Assembly (NCBI GenBank): GCA_036346225.1
Contig: JARFIW010001670.1
Span: 1 to 64,000, forward strand
Direction of reading: 5' to 3'
Source: Platerodrilus igneus
Taxonomy: Eukaryota; Arthropoda; Insecta; Coleoptera; Lycidae
Length of the DNA: 64,000 bases
The notes below the pieces were generated by a model that worked only from the letters and a program-made list of their open reading frames with translations, searched no databases and was not told the origin of the DNA. This document shows, one piece after another, positions 55,885-64,000 of the stretch. The position numbers and the translations under genes were made by a program. Within the stretch, counting starts at the first letter, position 1. Each line of letters begins with the position of its first letter.

Positions 55885-57078
55885 ATGGCAAAGAAGATAG
55901 TGCTAGAAAATAAACTTGAAGATTTGTATTCGGACCCAACGAAAATCTCAGATTATGTATAAACAGTTACTGTTGCTCAGTTACCAGCTCTAGAAGCAAA
56001 ATATGCTCACATGCAGTCCATGGAGAATAAATTTCATCAAGTCTATAACGATGTCGTAGTTTACAAATCGACTGTCGAAGTTATACGTACCAAATATTTC
56101 AAAATCAAAAGCGGATCATCCAAACCCTTCAAAGCGGCTCTGCGAACCCTTCATCATGTAGCTATTTGAAACCTCTTCAAACCTCCCCTTTTAATGGGTC
56201 GATTGATCAGGGGACAAACTTCATTTCTCTCTATAAGAGCCTCGTCTATGAAAACGATCAGATTCCTGTCATGCAAAAATATCATCACTGGCGTAACGTT
56301 TTGAAAGGATCGGCATTAGCGCTTATTTCAAATTTAGCTCTTGACTCAGAGTTGTATGATCAAGCTTTTAAGAAGCTGGAATCCCGCTATAATTCTCCTT
56401 GAAGAATTATCAGTTATTATTTAAACAAATTATTGCAGTTTAAAGGCGTTGGATCCACATCAAATTTTATAAATATTCATTTCAATGCAGTTAATACTCT
56501 AAAAACTTCTGTTAAAGATGGGGATCTAGCTGACTTTCTTCGGCTTTCTTTGTGTTACCGCAATCTTGATTTTTAAATGCAAAAGACTTTTGATTTGCGG
56601 GTGAGTTCTACGATTCCTACTTGTACGAAATTATTTGATTTTCTCACTTTGCAGAGTAAAATTTCGGAACTTCATGAGGATATTAAAAGTGAGCGAATTG
56701 TTAAGCTTATTTCGCAACCTCGTTTTAAACTTGATTCTAATCAATTCCTGATTGTCAAGAGAGACCTCTTCGGTCTCTAAAAGCAAACGCGATCTAAAGG
56801 GTTGTCCGTATTGCGGCAACAATAATAAAATTTATGGATGTGCTAATTTTCAAGCTCTGGATGTTTATGGTCGGTTTTCCTCCATAAAGAAATTAGCGCA
56901 TTGTTTCAAATGTCTGGGACATCATACCCAGGGATGCAAATCCGACAATACATGCAAAATATGTGCATCTAGTGGTTACTACACTCTATTACATAAAGCT
57001 GTTGATGCTACATCTTTAGTCGACACGTCTAATTCTGTTGATGCAGGTACTTCCCATGATGTGGTCCACCACGAGTAA
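55885..57078 (+). pseudogene. BEL-1 gag with zinc knuckles
   Basis: Start at 55885: MAKKIVLENKLEDLYSD, with a TAA at about 55960, then VTVAQLPALEAKYAHMQSME in frame. The DUF1759-like capsid part is TSPFNGSIDQGTNFISLYKS, KYHHWRNVLKGSALALISNL, YDQAFKKLESRYNSP (56166-56402). After further shifts, the Cys-rich knuckle region CPYCGNNNKIYGC ... CFKCLGHHTQGC ... CKICASSGYYTLLH is at about 56810-57000. The protease region is too degraded to see. Confidence 0.8.
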
Positions 57079-57099
57079 TGTTTCAAATTCCACAGAAAC

Positions 57100-58137
57100 T
57101 TATAGTGTACTTTTAGTACAATACAAGCTCTAGCATTAGATAATAACGGCAATTTTCAACCAGTAAAAAAATTCTGGAAGCTAGAAGAAATGAATACCCT
57201 TTCTCAAATTAATCTGGAGGATCTTTATTGTGAATCACATTTTCTCGAAACACACATGCATGACGAAATTGGTCTTTACGTAGTATATCTCCCTTTTAAG
57301 ACCAATGTTGAACCTTTGGGGATAAATCGCTCGATAGATTATAAAAGCTACCTCAACTTAGAAAATCGTTTGTCGCGAAATATACCACATCAACAAAGTT
57401 ATAACGAATTTCTGGCTTTGGGGCATATGACCATCTCTGGAACTTCTGCTAATTATATGTTGCCCCATCATGCTGTGTATAAACTTACAAGCAGTACTAC
57501 CAAGCTGCGGGTACTATTCAATGGCTCTGCTCTTGATCCTACAAGAATATTCCTAAATGAAAGGTTATGTGCGACTCCCAAGCTACAACGGGGTCTTCCG
57601 GAAATAATTTGTTCTTTTCGGTCCCAAGCGGTAGCTGTTTGTGCGGACATTCGTATGATGTACTATCAAATTCTACTTCAACCCTTCGATTGCAAATATC
57701 AACACATATTCTGGAAAGTGTTCAAGAGTATGAACTTAAAACTCTGACGTTTGGTCTCTCTCCTTCTGCATTTCTTGTTCAGCAGGTGCTTCAACAATTA
57801 GTGTCTGACAAAGCAGTTCATATCCGCTGGCAGGATGAGCGCTTATGCATTACATCTATAAGGATAATGTGATTTCAGGTGGAGAATTGTTAGAATCCGC
57901 TGAGAAACTTCAACAAGAGCTCATAAATCTTTTTGTTGTGGAGCAATTTTTATTACGTAAATGGTCTAGTAATAAATTAGAAATATTACAAGATTTTCCA
58001 GAAACTAAGCTAGAAGCCTCTTTAGCTTTTTCTGATGATGTTAGTGACATCAAAATTTTAGAATTGGTTTGGAACCCCTACTTGGATATATTTACTTACC
58101 ACGTAAATCTGTTTGAAGGCGCGTGCTAAAGACGCAC
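57100..58137 (+). pseudogene. BEL-1 reverse transcriptase
   Basis: The Pao-type RT runs VKKFWKLEEMNTL, GLYVVYLPFKTNVEPLGINR, LALGHMTISGTS, YMLPHHAVYKLTSSTTKLRV, LFNGSALDPTR, FLNERLCATPKLQRGLPEII, VAVCADIRMMYYQILLQPF (palm Asp). A frameshift then gives LKTLTFGLSPSAFLVQQVLQ. The catalytic YVDD box is replaced by YIYKDNVISGG at about 57848-57880, with the second Asp lost. LLRKWSSNKLEILQDFPETK closes it. An inactive polymerase. Confidence 0.85.
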
Positions 58138-59560
58138 AGTTCTTTCTTATATGGCATGGATATTTGATTCAATTGGTTGGTTCACCCCGGTAATTTTTCT
58201 CCTTAAACATTTTATACGACAACTTTGGCTTCAACGTCTGAACTGGAATGATGGTTCAGATTCCGAATAGTGTGCGACGTGGGAACAATTTTGCGGTCAA
58301 TTTGGTAGCTAATCACAACTAAAATTACCTTGTAGATTATCTCAAAGTGGTGTTAGTTATCGTTTACTCGGGTTTTGTGATGCTAGCAAAAAGGGTTATG
58401 GGGCTGGTATCTATCTGCACGCTTTTTCAGACGAGTTAGAATTTTGCCACCTATTACAAGTCAAGGCCAAAGTTGCTCATTTGAAAACCCTTACTATTCC
58501 ATGTTTAGAACTTCGTGGTGCTTTTTTACTTGCCAAGTTAACTCGTTCTCTTATTTCTAATCACACATAAACACACAAAACAGCTCTCAAACACTGTGCA
58601 AACACAAAACACCATTCACACACTTACATTGTTTTTTCAACATCTGGATTTCCGCCTGCCAATGGTCTGGACTGATAAGGCAAATCCCTTGAGCGTTCTT
58701 CTTTGACGACTAGGATATCCGGCTGCCGATGGTCCTGGTTCTAAAGGAGGAACGTAATACGGACATCAACATCACAAACACAACACACAACCCTCACCAA
58801 CACACACACATAACACACGCCCTTAAGCCCGCGCACATACACACACACATGCGCACTTTACAAACACAACCTATTCACACACTTACATTGCCTTTTAACA
58901 TCTGGATTTCCGGCTGCCGATGGTCCAGACTGATAAGGCAATATCCGTCGAGCATTCCTCTTTGACGACTGGGATATTCAGCTTCCAATGGTCTGAGCCT
59001 AAAGGGGGGAACGTAACACGAACCAACATCACACACATACACACTATCCTCACACACACACACACACACATAACACTTGCCCTCAAGCGCGTGCACACAC
59101 ACACGCCGTACTGACGGTCTGCTTAATTTTTCAGGTAGCAGACTATTGAAACGTTGGAACAAATAAAATAAATAAATAAAGATAAATATTTCTAATCAGC
59201 TTCCTTACCCTCTACGAGAAATTGGCCTATTTTGCAATTCTTAAATTGTATTAATTTGGTTAAAAACACCTTCTTATTTATTAAAAACATTTGTGGCAAA
59301 TCGAATTAATCAAATTAGTGACTACACATCGCTTTTACAGTGAAATTACATTCTTGGTGAACTCAACCCCGCTGACGTCGCTTCTAGGACTCTCACTCCC
59401 ACCCAGTTAGTTGACAATAATTTATGGTCCTCCCAACTTCAGTCAGTTGCCTTTGCTGGACGATGGGACTAATACGTCTATCCCAGTTCTCCAAGCGCCT
59501 GAACTAAAAGCCTTGCCTACGCTGTTAGTAGCGGCTATAAGCCCAAATTTTTGCAACTTC
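58138..59560 (+). pseudogene. BEL-1 RNase H, split by an insertion
   Basis: Before the insertion: YRLLGFCDASKKGYGAGIYL, VKAKVAHLKTLTIPCLELRG, AFLLAKLTRSLISN (LELxxA motif). After it: a NSKIVLIWLKTPSYLL-like stretch, TFVANRINQI, ILGELNPADVASRTLTP, NNLWSSQLQS. These are the hallmarks of the BEL/Pao RNase H C-terminal half and its NPAD.ASR linker. The split is exactly at the duplicated atttctaatca. Confidence 0.8.
58554..59198 (+). mobile_element. 623-bp minisatellite-rich insertion with 11-bp duplication and AAATA tail
   Basis: atttctaatca stands at 58554-58564 and 59188-59198. The insert ends acaaataaaataaataaataaagataaat, a tail typical of target-primed retrotransposition. Upstream of the tail is a unique piece (ctgacggtctgcttaatttt ... 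gcagactattgaaacgttgg). Most of the insert is two imperfect units of about 265 bp (58590-58860 and 58862-59100). Each unit is made of CA-rich runs and two related half-blocks (ggattccggctgccgatggt type). There is no ORF. It looks like a SINE or composite non-autonomous element with an internal VNTR, mobilised by a LINE. Confidence 0.75.
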
Positions 59561-60919
59561 ATGAGTAGATTTTAATCATTGATCCGTTTGCAATATTCTT
59601 TAGCTTATATTAATCGGTTTGTCCATAATTGTCGCAAGTCAACTAAGAAATTAGTGGGTCCACTTTCTTCTAATGAGCTACTTGAATCTTTGCTGGTTTG
59701 TGTAAAACTGACTCAACCTCAGTTTTTTTCTGTGAATGTTTCTCAAATACAAAAGGGAAAACCTCTATCTTTCACCTTTCGTAAGTTAACCCCCTTTCTA
59801 GACGCGCAGGATTTGCCGATGATGGGCGGACGCCTGGATAATTCTCAGTTAACCTATGAGCAAAAACATCCCTTGTTATTACCTAAGAGGGCCATATTAT
59901 CTACTCTTTTGAGTGATCATTATCACCATATATCTTTGTATTCCACTCTCTCTATGACACGAGCTCTTATCCAACGCAAGTTTTGGATTTTTTGACTGCT
60001 AGCTCGTCAGCAAATTCATAAATGTTTACCGTGCTTTTGGTTGACGGCCAAACCCTCTCAGCCAATTATGACCAATTTACTCTTTCCTCGGGTACAAATA
60101 ACTCGAGCTTTTACTCATTCCGGGATCGACTTTGCGGGGTTCTTTTTGGGAAACCCTCCATTCGACACAATGCACTTTCTATTAAGGCTTATTTATGTGT
60201 TTTCGTTTATATGTGCACTGAGGCGGTGCATTTGGAGTTAGTTTCGAAATTAACTACCGAGGCTTTCCTAGCTTCCTTTACTCGTTTTACGTCGCGGCGT
60301 GGCGCTCCTACTACTGTGTATTGGGATTGTGGTAGTAACTTTTTTGATGCCGCTCGTGCTTTATTTTTCTATCCTGACTTCACGCCAAATAGATTAGCCA
60401 TTTAATCCACCCTACGGCCCCAATTTCGGCGATCTATGGGAATTTTGTGTCAAAGCAGCAAAGGCTCTGTTGATTCACTCTTTGGGTAGTCAACTTCAAA
60501 CTTTCGAAGAATTAACTACTATATTTACTCGCATAGAAACGATTCTAAATAGTCGTCCGTTATGTTTTTATCCTTCCGATACATTACATGGCTCCGACTA
60601 TCTTTCCTCAGGCCATTTTCTAATTGGAGTGCCTATTTTGAGCGTACCTGAGGTCCTGTTTTCGGAGAAGGACAATTTGCGTCCCCGCTGGCATCGTTTA
60701 TGCCAATGTACTCAGCGTTTATGGAGTTGTTGGTTTCGTGACTATTTAAATACCCTTAGTCGGAGGACTAAGTGGAATGGAGAGACCGTTCCGTTGTTTG
60801 TGCGACACGTATTTATTTCAGGTGTGAACACTTCGTCGTTGTCTTGGCCCGTTGGTCATTTAGAAAGGTTCTTCCCTGGCAGCAGTGGAGTGGTTTCTGT
60901 GAAAGGTAGTGGATCTAAG
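59561..60919 (+). pseudogene. BEL-1 integrase and truncated DUF5641
   Basis: RLQYSLAYINRFVHNCRKST, SFTFRKLTPFLDAQDLPMMG then GRLDNSQL (the GGR motif), KHPLLLPKRA. The zinc-domain HYHHISLYST...RALIQRKFWIF follows, then a TGA. Core: THSGIDFAGFF (first D), CTEAVHLELVSKLTTEAFLA, YWDCGSNFFDAA (second D), then after a stop GPNFGDLWEFCVKAAK (E lost or shifted). The end is LNSRPLCFYP, SGHFLIGVPIL, RPRWHRLCQCTQRLWSCWFR and WPVGHLERFFPGSSGVVSVK. It breaks off at 60919 at the Copia LTR. Confidence 0.85.
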
Positions 60920-61176
60920 TGAATTATTATTAAAACAAAACACAGTCATTATAACTATATTTTTAATTGAAAGTAAAAGTGTATTATTCTAATCAAGTCA
61001 ACTCTAAAAATACATAACCTCTAAATTGAATGTTACGAATATATAAAGGTGCGTTCACATTTCCCCCTTATTTGGAACATTCATTGTAACAAATATATTA
61101 TCAATAACAGTAATCAATTTATTTTTTAACAACTGTTTAGTCAGAAAATCTGCCATATTACATTTTGAATTAATAT
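60920..61176 (-). mobile_element. Copia fragment: 3' LTR and RNase H end (minus strand)
   Basis: On the minus strand 61176-61066 reads INSKCNMADFLTKQLLKNKL then a stop. ADxLTKxL is the C-terminal hallmark of Copia RNase H. Directly after it is a polypurine tract aataagggggaaa, then TGTGAACGC... at 61059. The LTR would run to 60920, where it ends aattca (140 bp, TG...CA). BEL-1 coding sequence stops exactly at this end. The rest of the Copia element is displaced by BEL-2, inserted at 61177. Confidence 0.75.
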
Positions 61177-61891
61177 TGTAACGGGCTACTGCTAACGCGT
61201 TTCTTTAATTCAAAACAAGTAATAATAAAGGTCTTTATTACTCACTGTTCACAAGTCTAATTAACAGTATAAGCCTTATTTATAGATGTTTTCAGGACAC
61301 TTAACAATGAAGCACTATTACACTAATGAATTTACAAGCACTAATATCTTCTTAAACTAACTTCTTTACCATAGGTCCATTAACAACACGAACACAACTA
61401 TTATTCAATCCAAGTTCTATCTATTTATGTATACTACAAGCTGCATGTACATTAGACACTGATTGATGGTGATTAAGGAGGTTAAGATATATGATATGCA
61501 AATTGCAATGAAGGACCAATTGCTTTTATAGCAATAACGATAATGGTGGAGCGGTTATGTAATAACAAAAAAACTACACCAAACTACTTAGTAAAAGGGT
61601 ATAAATACCTTAAGTCCTGCGCCGCTGGGGCAATAGACACTTTCACGCACAAAAGCTTTTACGGAGAACCAGAAACACGCACGAAAATGGTGTCGGTCTC
61701 GCTTTCAAAGCTCTAACACAACCGTCCTTTTCAAGGGTTCGAAGGCGACTTGCTTCTTTAAAGGTTCGAGTACGACTGTCACTTTATGCACTGTTATTGC
61801 CGGTATATAAAATGTTTCACTCAAACTGTAGGATGCACGCACAAAGTATTTATTGTCACAAAATACCGAATTGTTCGATGACGACGTAACA
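61177..61891 (-). repeat. BEL-2 3' LTR (minus strand)
   Basis: Read on the minus strand the LTR starts TGTTACGTCGTC at 61891, right after the purine-rich tttggtgggcggta, and ends CCCGTTACA at 61177. The length is 715 bp. The termini are inverted (TGTTAC/GTAACA). Its end at 61177 interrupts the Copia RNase H codons. Confidence 0.75.
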
Positions 61892-62127
61892 TACCGCCCA
61901 CCAAATTCATAGAATTTTGAAAAGGAGGAAGTAGGTTGGGTGAAGGAAATCACATGGGATTTGACCTTGCTAGGAAAGGAGGTAACGAAAGATGGGTGGT
62001 GCACTACAGCGAGCGATATTACCAACTATGCAAAGAATAAAATATATATGTAAATAAGCAAATATGTAAAAATAATATACTACTATACATGTAAAAATGT
62101 GTATATACATCTAAACATAAAATAAAA

Positions 62128-63348
62128 TTAAAATACCGGTAGCGGCGCTAGTTTGACCAAAGGTCGTTTTAGTGTGCCATGTGCCGTTTTGACTTCAGCG
62201 ACACGTATAATACCGTCCGCACCGGGAAAAGTATTAATAATACGACCAAACTTCCATTGAAGTGGAGAAAGCTGGTCGTCCTTGACGAGGACAATAGTGT
62301 CCTTTTCCACTTGTCGGACACCTACCTTAGAGTGCCATTTAACCTTCTGGTTCAGAGTATGTAAGTACTCATGGCTCCAGCGAGCCCAAAAATCTTGGTG
62401 GAGTTTTTGCAGGAGTTTCCACCTGCTTTTAATGGTACAACGTTGGTTAAATGGTCCTCATCTGGTGGTGCAGAAAGAGGCTCCATAGTTAGGAAATGAC
62501 CTGGTGTTAGGCAACGCAAGTCATTTGGATCCGAACTCAAAGCGCAGAGTGGCCTTGAATTTAGCACAGATTCAATTTGTGTAAGAACTGTGTACAGTTC
62601 CTCAAAGGTAAGTTTTGTTCGCCGATTACGCGAGATAGGTGTGTCTTTACCGACTTAACACCGCTTTCCCACAAGCCACCGAAGTGAGGGGCGCTAGGTG
62701 GATTAAACGACCACTTTATCCTTTCTAAGGTTACTGCACTATGCAGATAACTCGTAAGCTGACGATAGGCACCTACAAAATTAGTACCGCAATCGCTAAA
62801 TATTTGAGAACAGCGTCCTCGACGTGCTATAAATCGTCGCAAAGCGGCAAGAAACGCGTCTGCCGACAAATCCGAAACAAGTTCAATATGTGCTGCCTTA
62901 GTGGCAAAACAAACAAAAATACAAATATAGGCCTTAAGAGTTTTAGAGCCTCGCAGGCGGTTAGCCTTTATTAAAGAGGGCCAGCAAAATCAACACCAAC
63001 AATACTGAACGGTTTGATTTGGGTAATACGTGCTGCCGGTAGGTCTCCCATAGGAGGAGTTACCAGGACCGGTTTGGTACGAAAACATCTATGACAGGAT
63101 GATAAATAATTTCTGATTGAATGTTTAATAGAAAGGATCCAGAAATTCTGTTGGATAAGATACGCTGTGGTATTAACACCGGGATGGCAATACCTTTCAT
63201 GAGTTGACAGAATGATAAGTTCGGTTAATCGGTGCCGCTGAGGCAATAACGCAGGAAACTTTTCGGAATAGGAAAGCGAAGAATGTGTCAAGCGCCCACC
63301 TACTCTTAAGATGTTTTGTGGATCAACAAATGGAGAAAGTTTTCGCAA
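62128..63348 (-). pseudogene. BEL-2 integrase and DUF5641 domain
   Basis: 63348-62971: SPFVDPQNILRVGGRLTHSS, KFPALLPQRHRLTELII, STHERYCHPGVNTTAYLIQQ, SCHRCFRTKP (zinc domain), FSIVGVDFAGPL (first D). A stop and a gap follow, then 62869-62561: SADAFLAALRRFIARRGRCS, IFSDCGTNFVGAYR (second D), [20 protein letters not shown] (E in WESG). 62567-62352: [20 protein letters not shown] then [10 protein letters not shown]. 62310-62128 is the DUF5641-like end: EKDTIVLVKDDQLSPLQWKF, GRIINTFPGADGIIRVAEVK then TAHGTLKRPLVKLAPLPV. There are two or three frame breaks; the catalytic residues are present. Confidence 0.9.
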
Positions 63349-63392
63349 GCTTTTAGGTAATTTACGGTTTGCCTTAATCGAAGCTATTTCCT

Positions 63393-64000
63393 TTAAAATG
63401 TAACATTTTGTACATGCCGAACGATAATCATGAGAGCATTGTGTAGTTCAATGTCTGTTAAGGGACCCGTATGACGTTGAGCCATGGGTTTAGAAAATCT
63501 ATAAATGTAAGCCACGATGCCTTGGATTTTATATAACGATGAAAAGCGACTTAGTAAAATGTCAATGACGTTTGGATCTGTTTGAGCGACAAATGTTAGG
63601 ATCTTCTTTTCCGTAGTTACCTCAGCAATTGAGGTTGACAATGTTGGTTGAGGCGGCCACGAGTCACTAGGGTAGTGAAGCCATTCAGGCCCCGCCCACC
63701 ATAGCGAACATGAGATAACCGCGCTTGGCATTAATCCCCGAGATGCAGGATCAGCCGGATTATGCGAAGATTTAATATAAAACCATCGGCTAGGTGCAAT
63801 GATTTCTTGAATGTGGCTAACACGGTTTGCCACAAAAGTTTTCCAACGAAAAGGTGGAGAACGTATCCAAGTGAGAGCGACCGTAGAATCACTCCACGCT
63901 GAAACATCGGAAATGTCAATCAAGCCTTGATAAGAACGAATGGTAAAGAAAGTAAATCGGTTAATAAAACGGCGGCACATAATTCCAAACGTGGAATTGA
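63393..64000 (-). pseudogene. BEL-2 RNase H C-terminal half
   Basis: VSAWSDSTVALTWIRSPPFR, WKTFVANRVSHIQEII, SSHNPADPASRGLMPSAV, LWWAGPEWLHYPSDSWP are the characteristic RNase H end and NPAD.ASRG linker of BEL/Pao elements. The frame is open from about 63990 to the stop at 63393. The integrase frame starts 45 bp further on. Confidence 0.9.

Larger units (their letters stand above)
55885..60919 (+). mobile_element. BEL-1: BEL/Pao retrotransposon coding region, interrupted and 3'-truncated
   Basis: Gag (DUF1759-like), zinc knuckle region, Pao-type RT, RNase H and integrase follow in BEL/Pao order on the plus strand. There are many stops and frameshifts. A 623-bp insertion (58565-59187) interrupts the RNase H. 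The C-terminal DUF5641-like domain is cut at 60919 by a Copia LTR. The remaining part, if present, would lie beyond the window on the far side of Copia and BEL-2. Confidence 0.85.
61892..64000 (-). mobile_element. BEL-2: BEL/Pao retrotransposon, 3' half (minus strand, continues past the window)
   Basis: On the minus strand from 64000: RNase H end, integrase zinc domain, integrase core and DUF5641 domain, then about 170 bp of 3' region, a purine-rich tract and the LTR. The gene order is that of BEL/Pao pol. The 5' LTR, gag, protease and RT lie beyond 64000. Confidence 0.85.

Noticed and set aside
58729..59162. Cys/Val- and His/Thr-rich ORFs on both strands
   Set aside because: They are translations of the CA-rich minisatellite in the BEL-1 insertion, and codon use follows the repeat.
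1..64000. tRNA, rRNA or intact host genes
   Set aside because: I saw no cloverleaf with A and B boxes, no rRNA-like sequence and no ORF with host-protein features other than the broken HECT gene.

Overview
This is eukaryotic nuclear DNA, most likely from an insect with a large, AT-rich, transposon-dense genome. The evidence is short ORFs in a non-coding background, introns with GT/AG borders, long TA and CA microsatellites, and a mix of families typical of arthropods: Ty3/Gypsy, BEL/Pao, Copia, several LINE types, hAT, a THAP-bearing P element, a Mutator-like transposase, mariner-like foldbacks and a protein-primed DNA polymerase B. I see no intact host gene, rRNA, tRNA or CRISPR array. Nearly every coding region is broken, so the window reads as a heterochromatin-like graveyard of nested insertions.

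Layout. 1-1196: C-terminal half of a family B DNA polymerase (Polinton-like). 2153-2659: Gypsy RT/RNase H scrap. 2660-4865: 3' part of LINE-A copy 1, carrying a 567-bp insertion with an 11-bp target duplication. 6075-16307: a hAT element bounded by CAG...CTG ends and 8-bp duplications (TCTCCAAT/TCGCCAAT), with a ZMYM1-like transposase on the minus strand. Inside it lie a 1.7-kb insertion, a tandem array of 302-bp units each carrying a hammerhead ribozyme, a 1.8-kb mariner-like foldback and a 1.1-kb foldback with a microsatellite loop. 16590-17900: intron-containing Mutator-like transposase gene, cut by LINE-A copy 2 (17901-about 21760, minus), which holds a solo-LTR-like insertion. 25714-26080: foldback element with two inverted hammerhead-like motifs. 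26960-34854: P element (minus), split by Gypsy-1 (29653-33987, complete with LTRs, primer site, polypurine tract and 5-bp duplication). 35531-39872: near full-length LINE-B. 39873-42202: Gypsy-3 integrase end plus a 3' LTR. 42620-44190: intron-containing HECT ubiquitin-ligase pseudogene. 46894-51389: Gypsy-2 with both LTRs. 51450-52898: 3' end of a second hAT. 53280-55260: two LINE-C remnants. 55885-60919: BEL-1, interrupted by a minisatellite-rich insertion with an 11-bp duplication and an AAATA tail, and ended by a Copia LTR. Copia is in turn cut by BEL-2 (61177 to beyond the window, minus).

The most unusual signal is the hammerhead array at 10889-12216. Four near-identical units each encode, on the minus strand, a full hammerhead core with paired stems I and II and a palindromic stem III. 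This is the architecture expected of a retrozyme-like repeat, whose multimeric transcript would cut itself into 302-nt monomers. The inverted hammerhead-like pair at 25.7-26.1 kb may be a relic of a related Penelope-type system.
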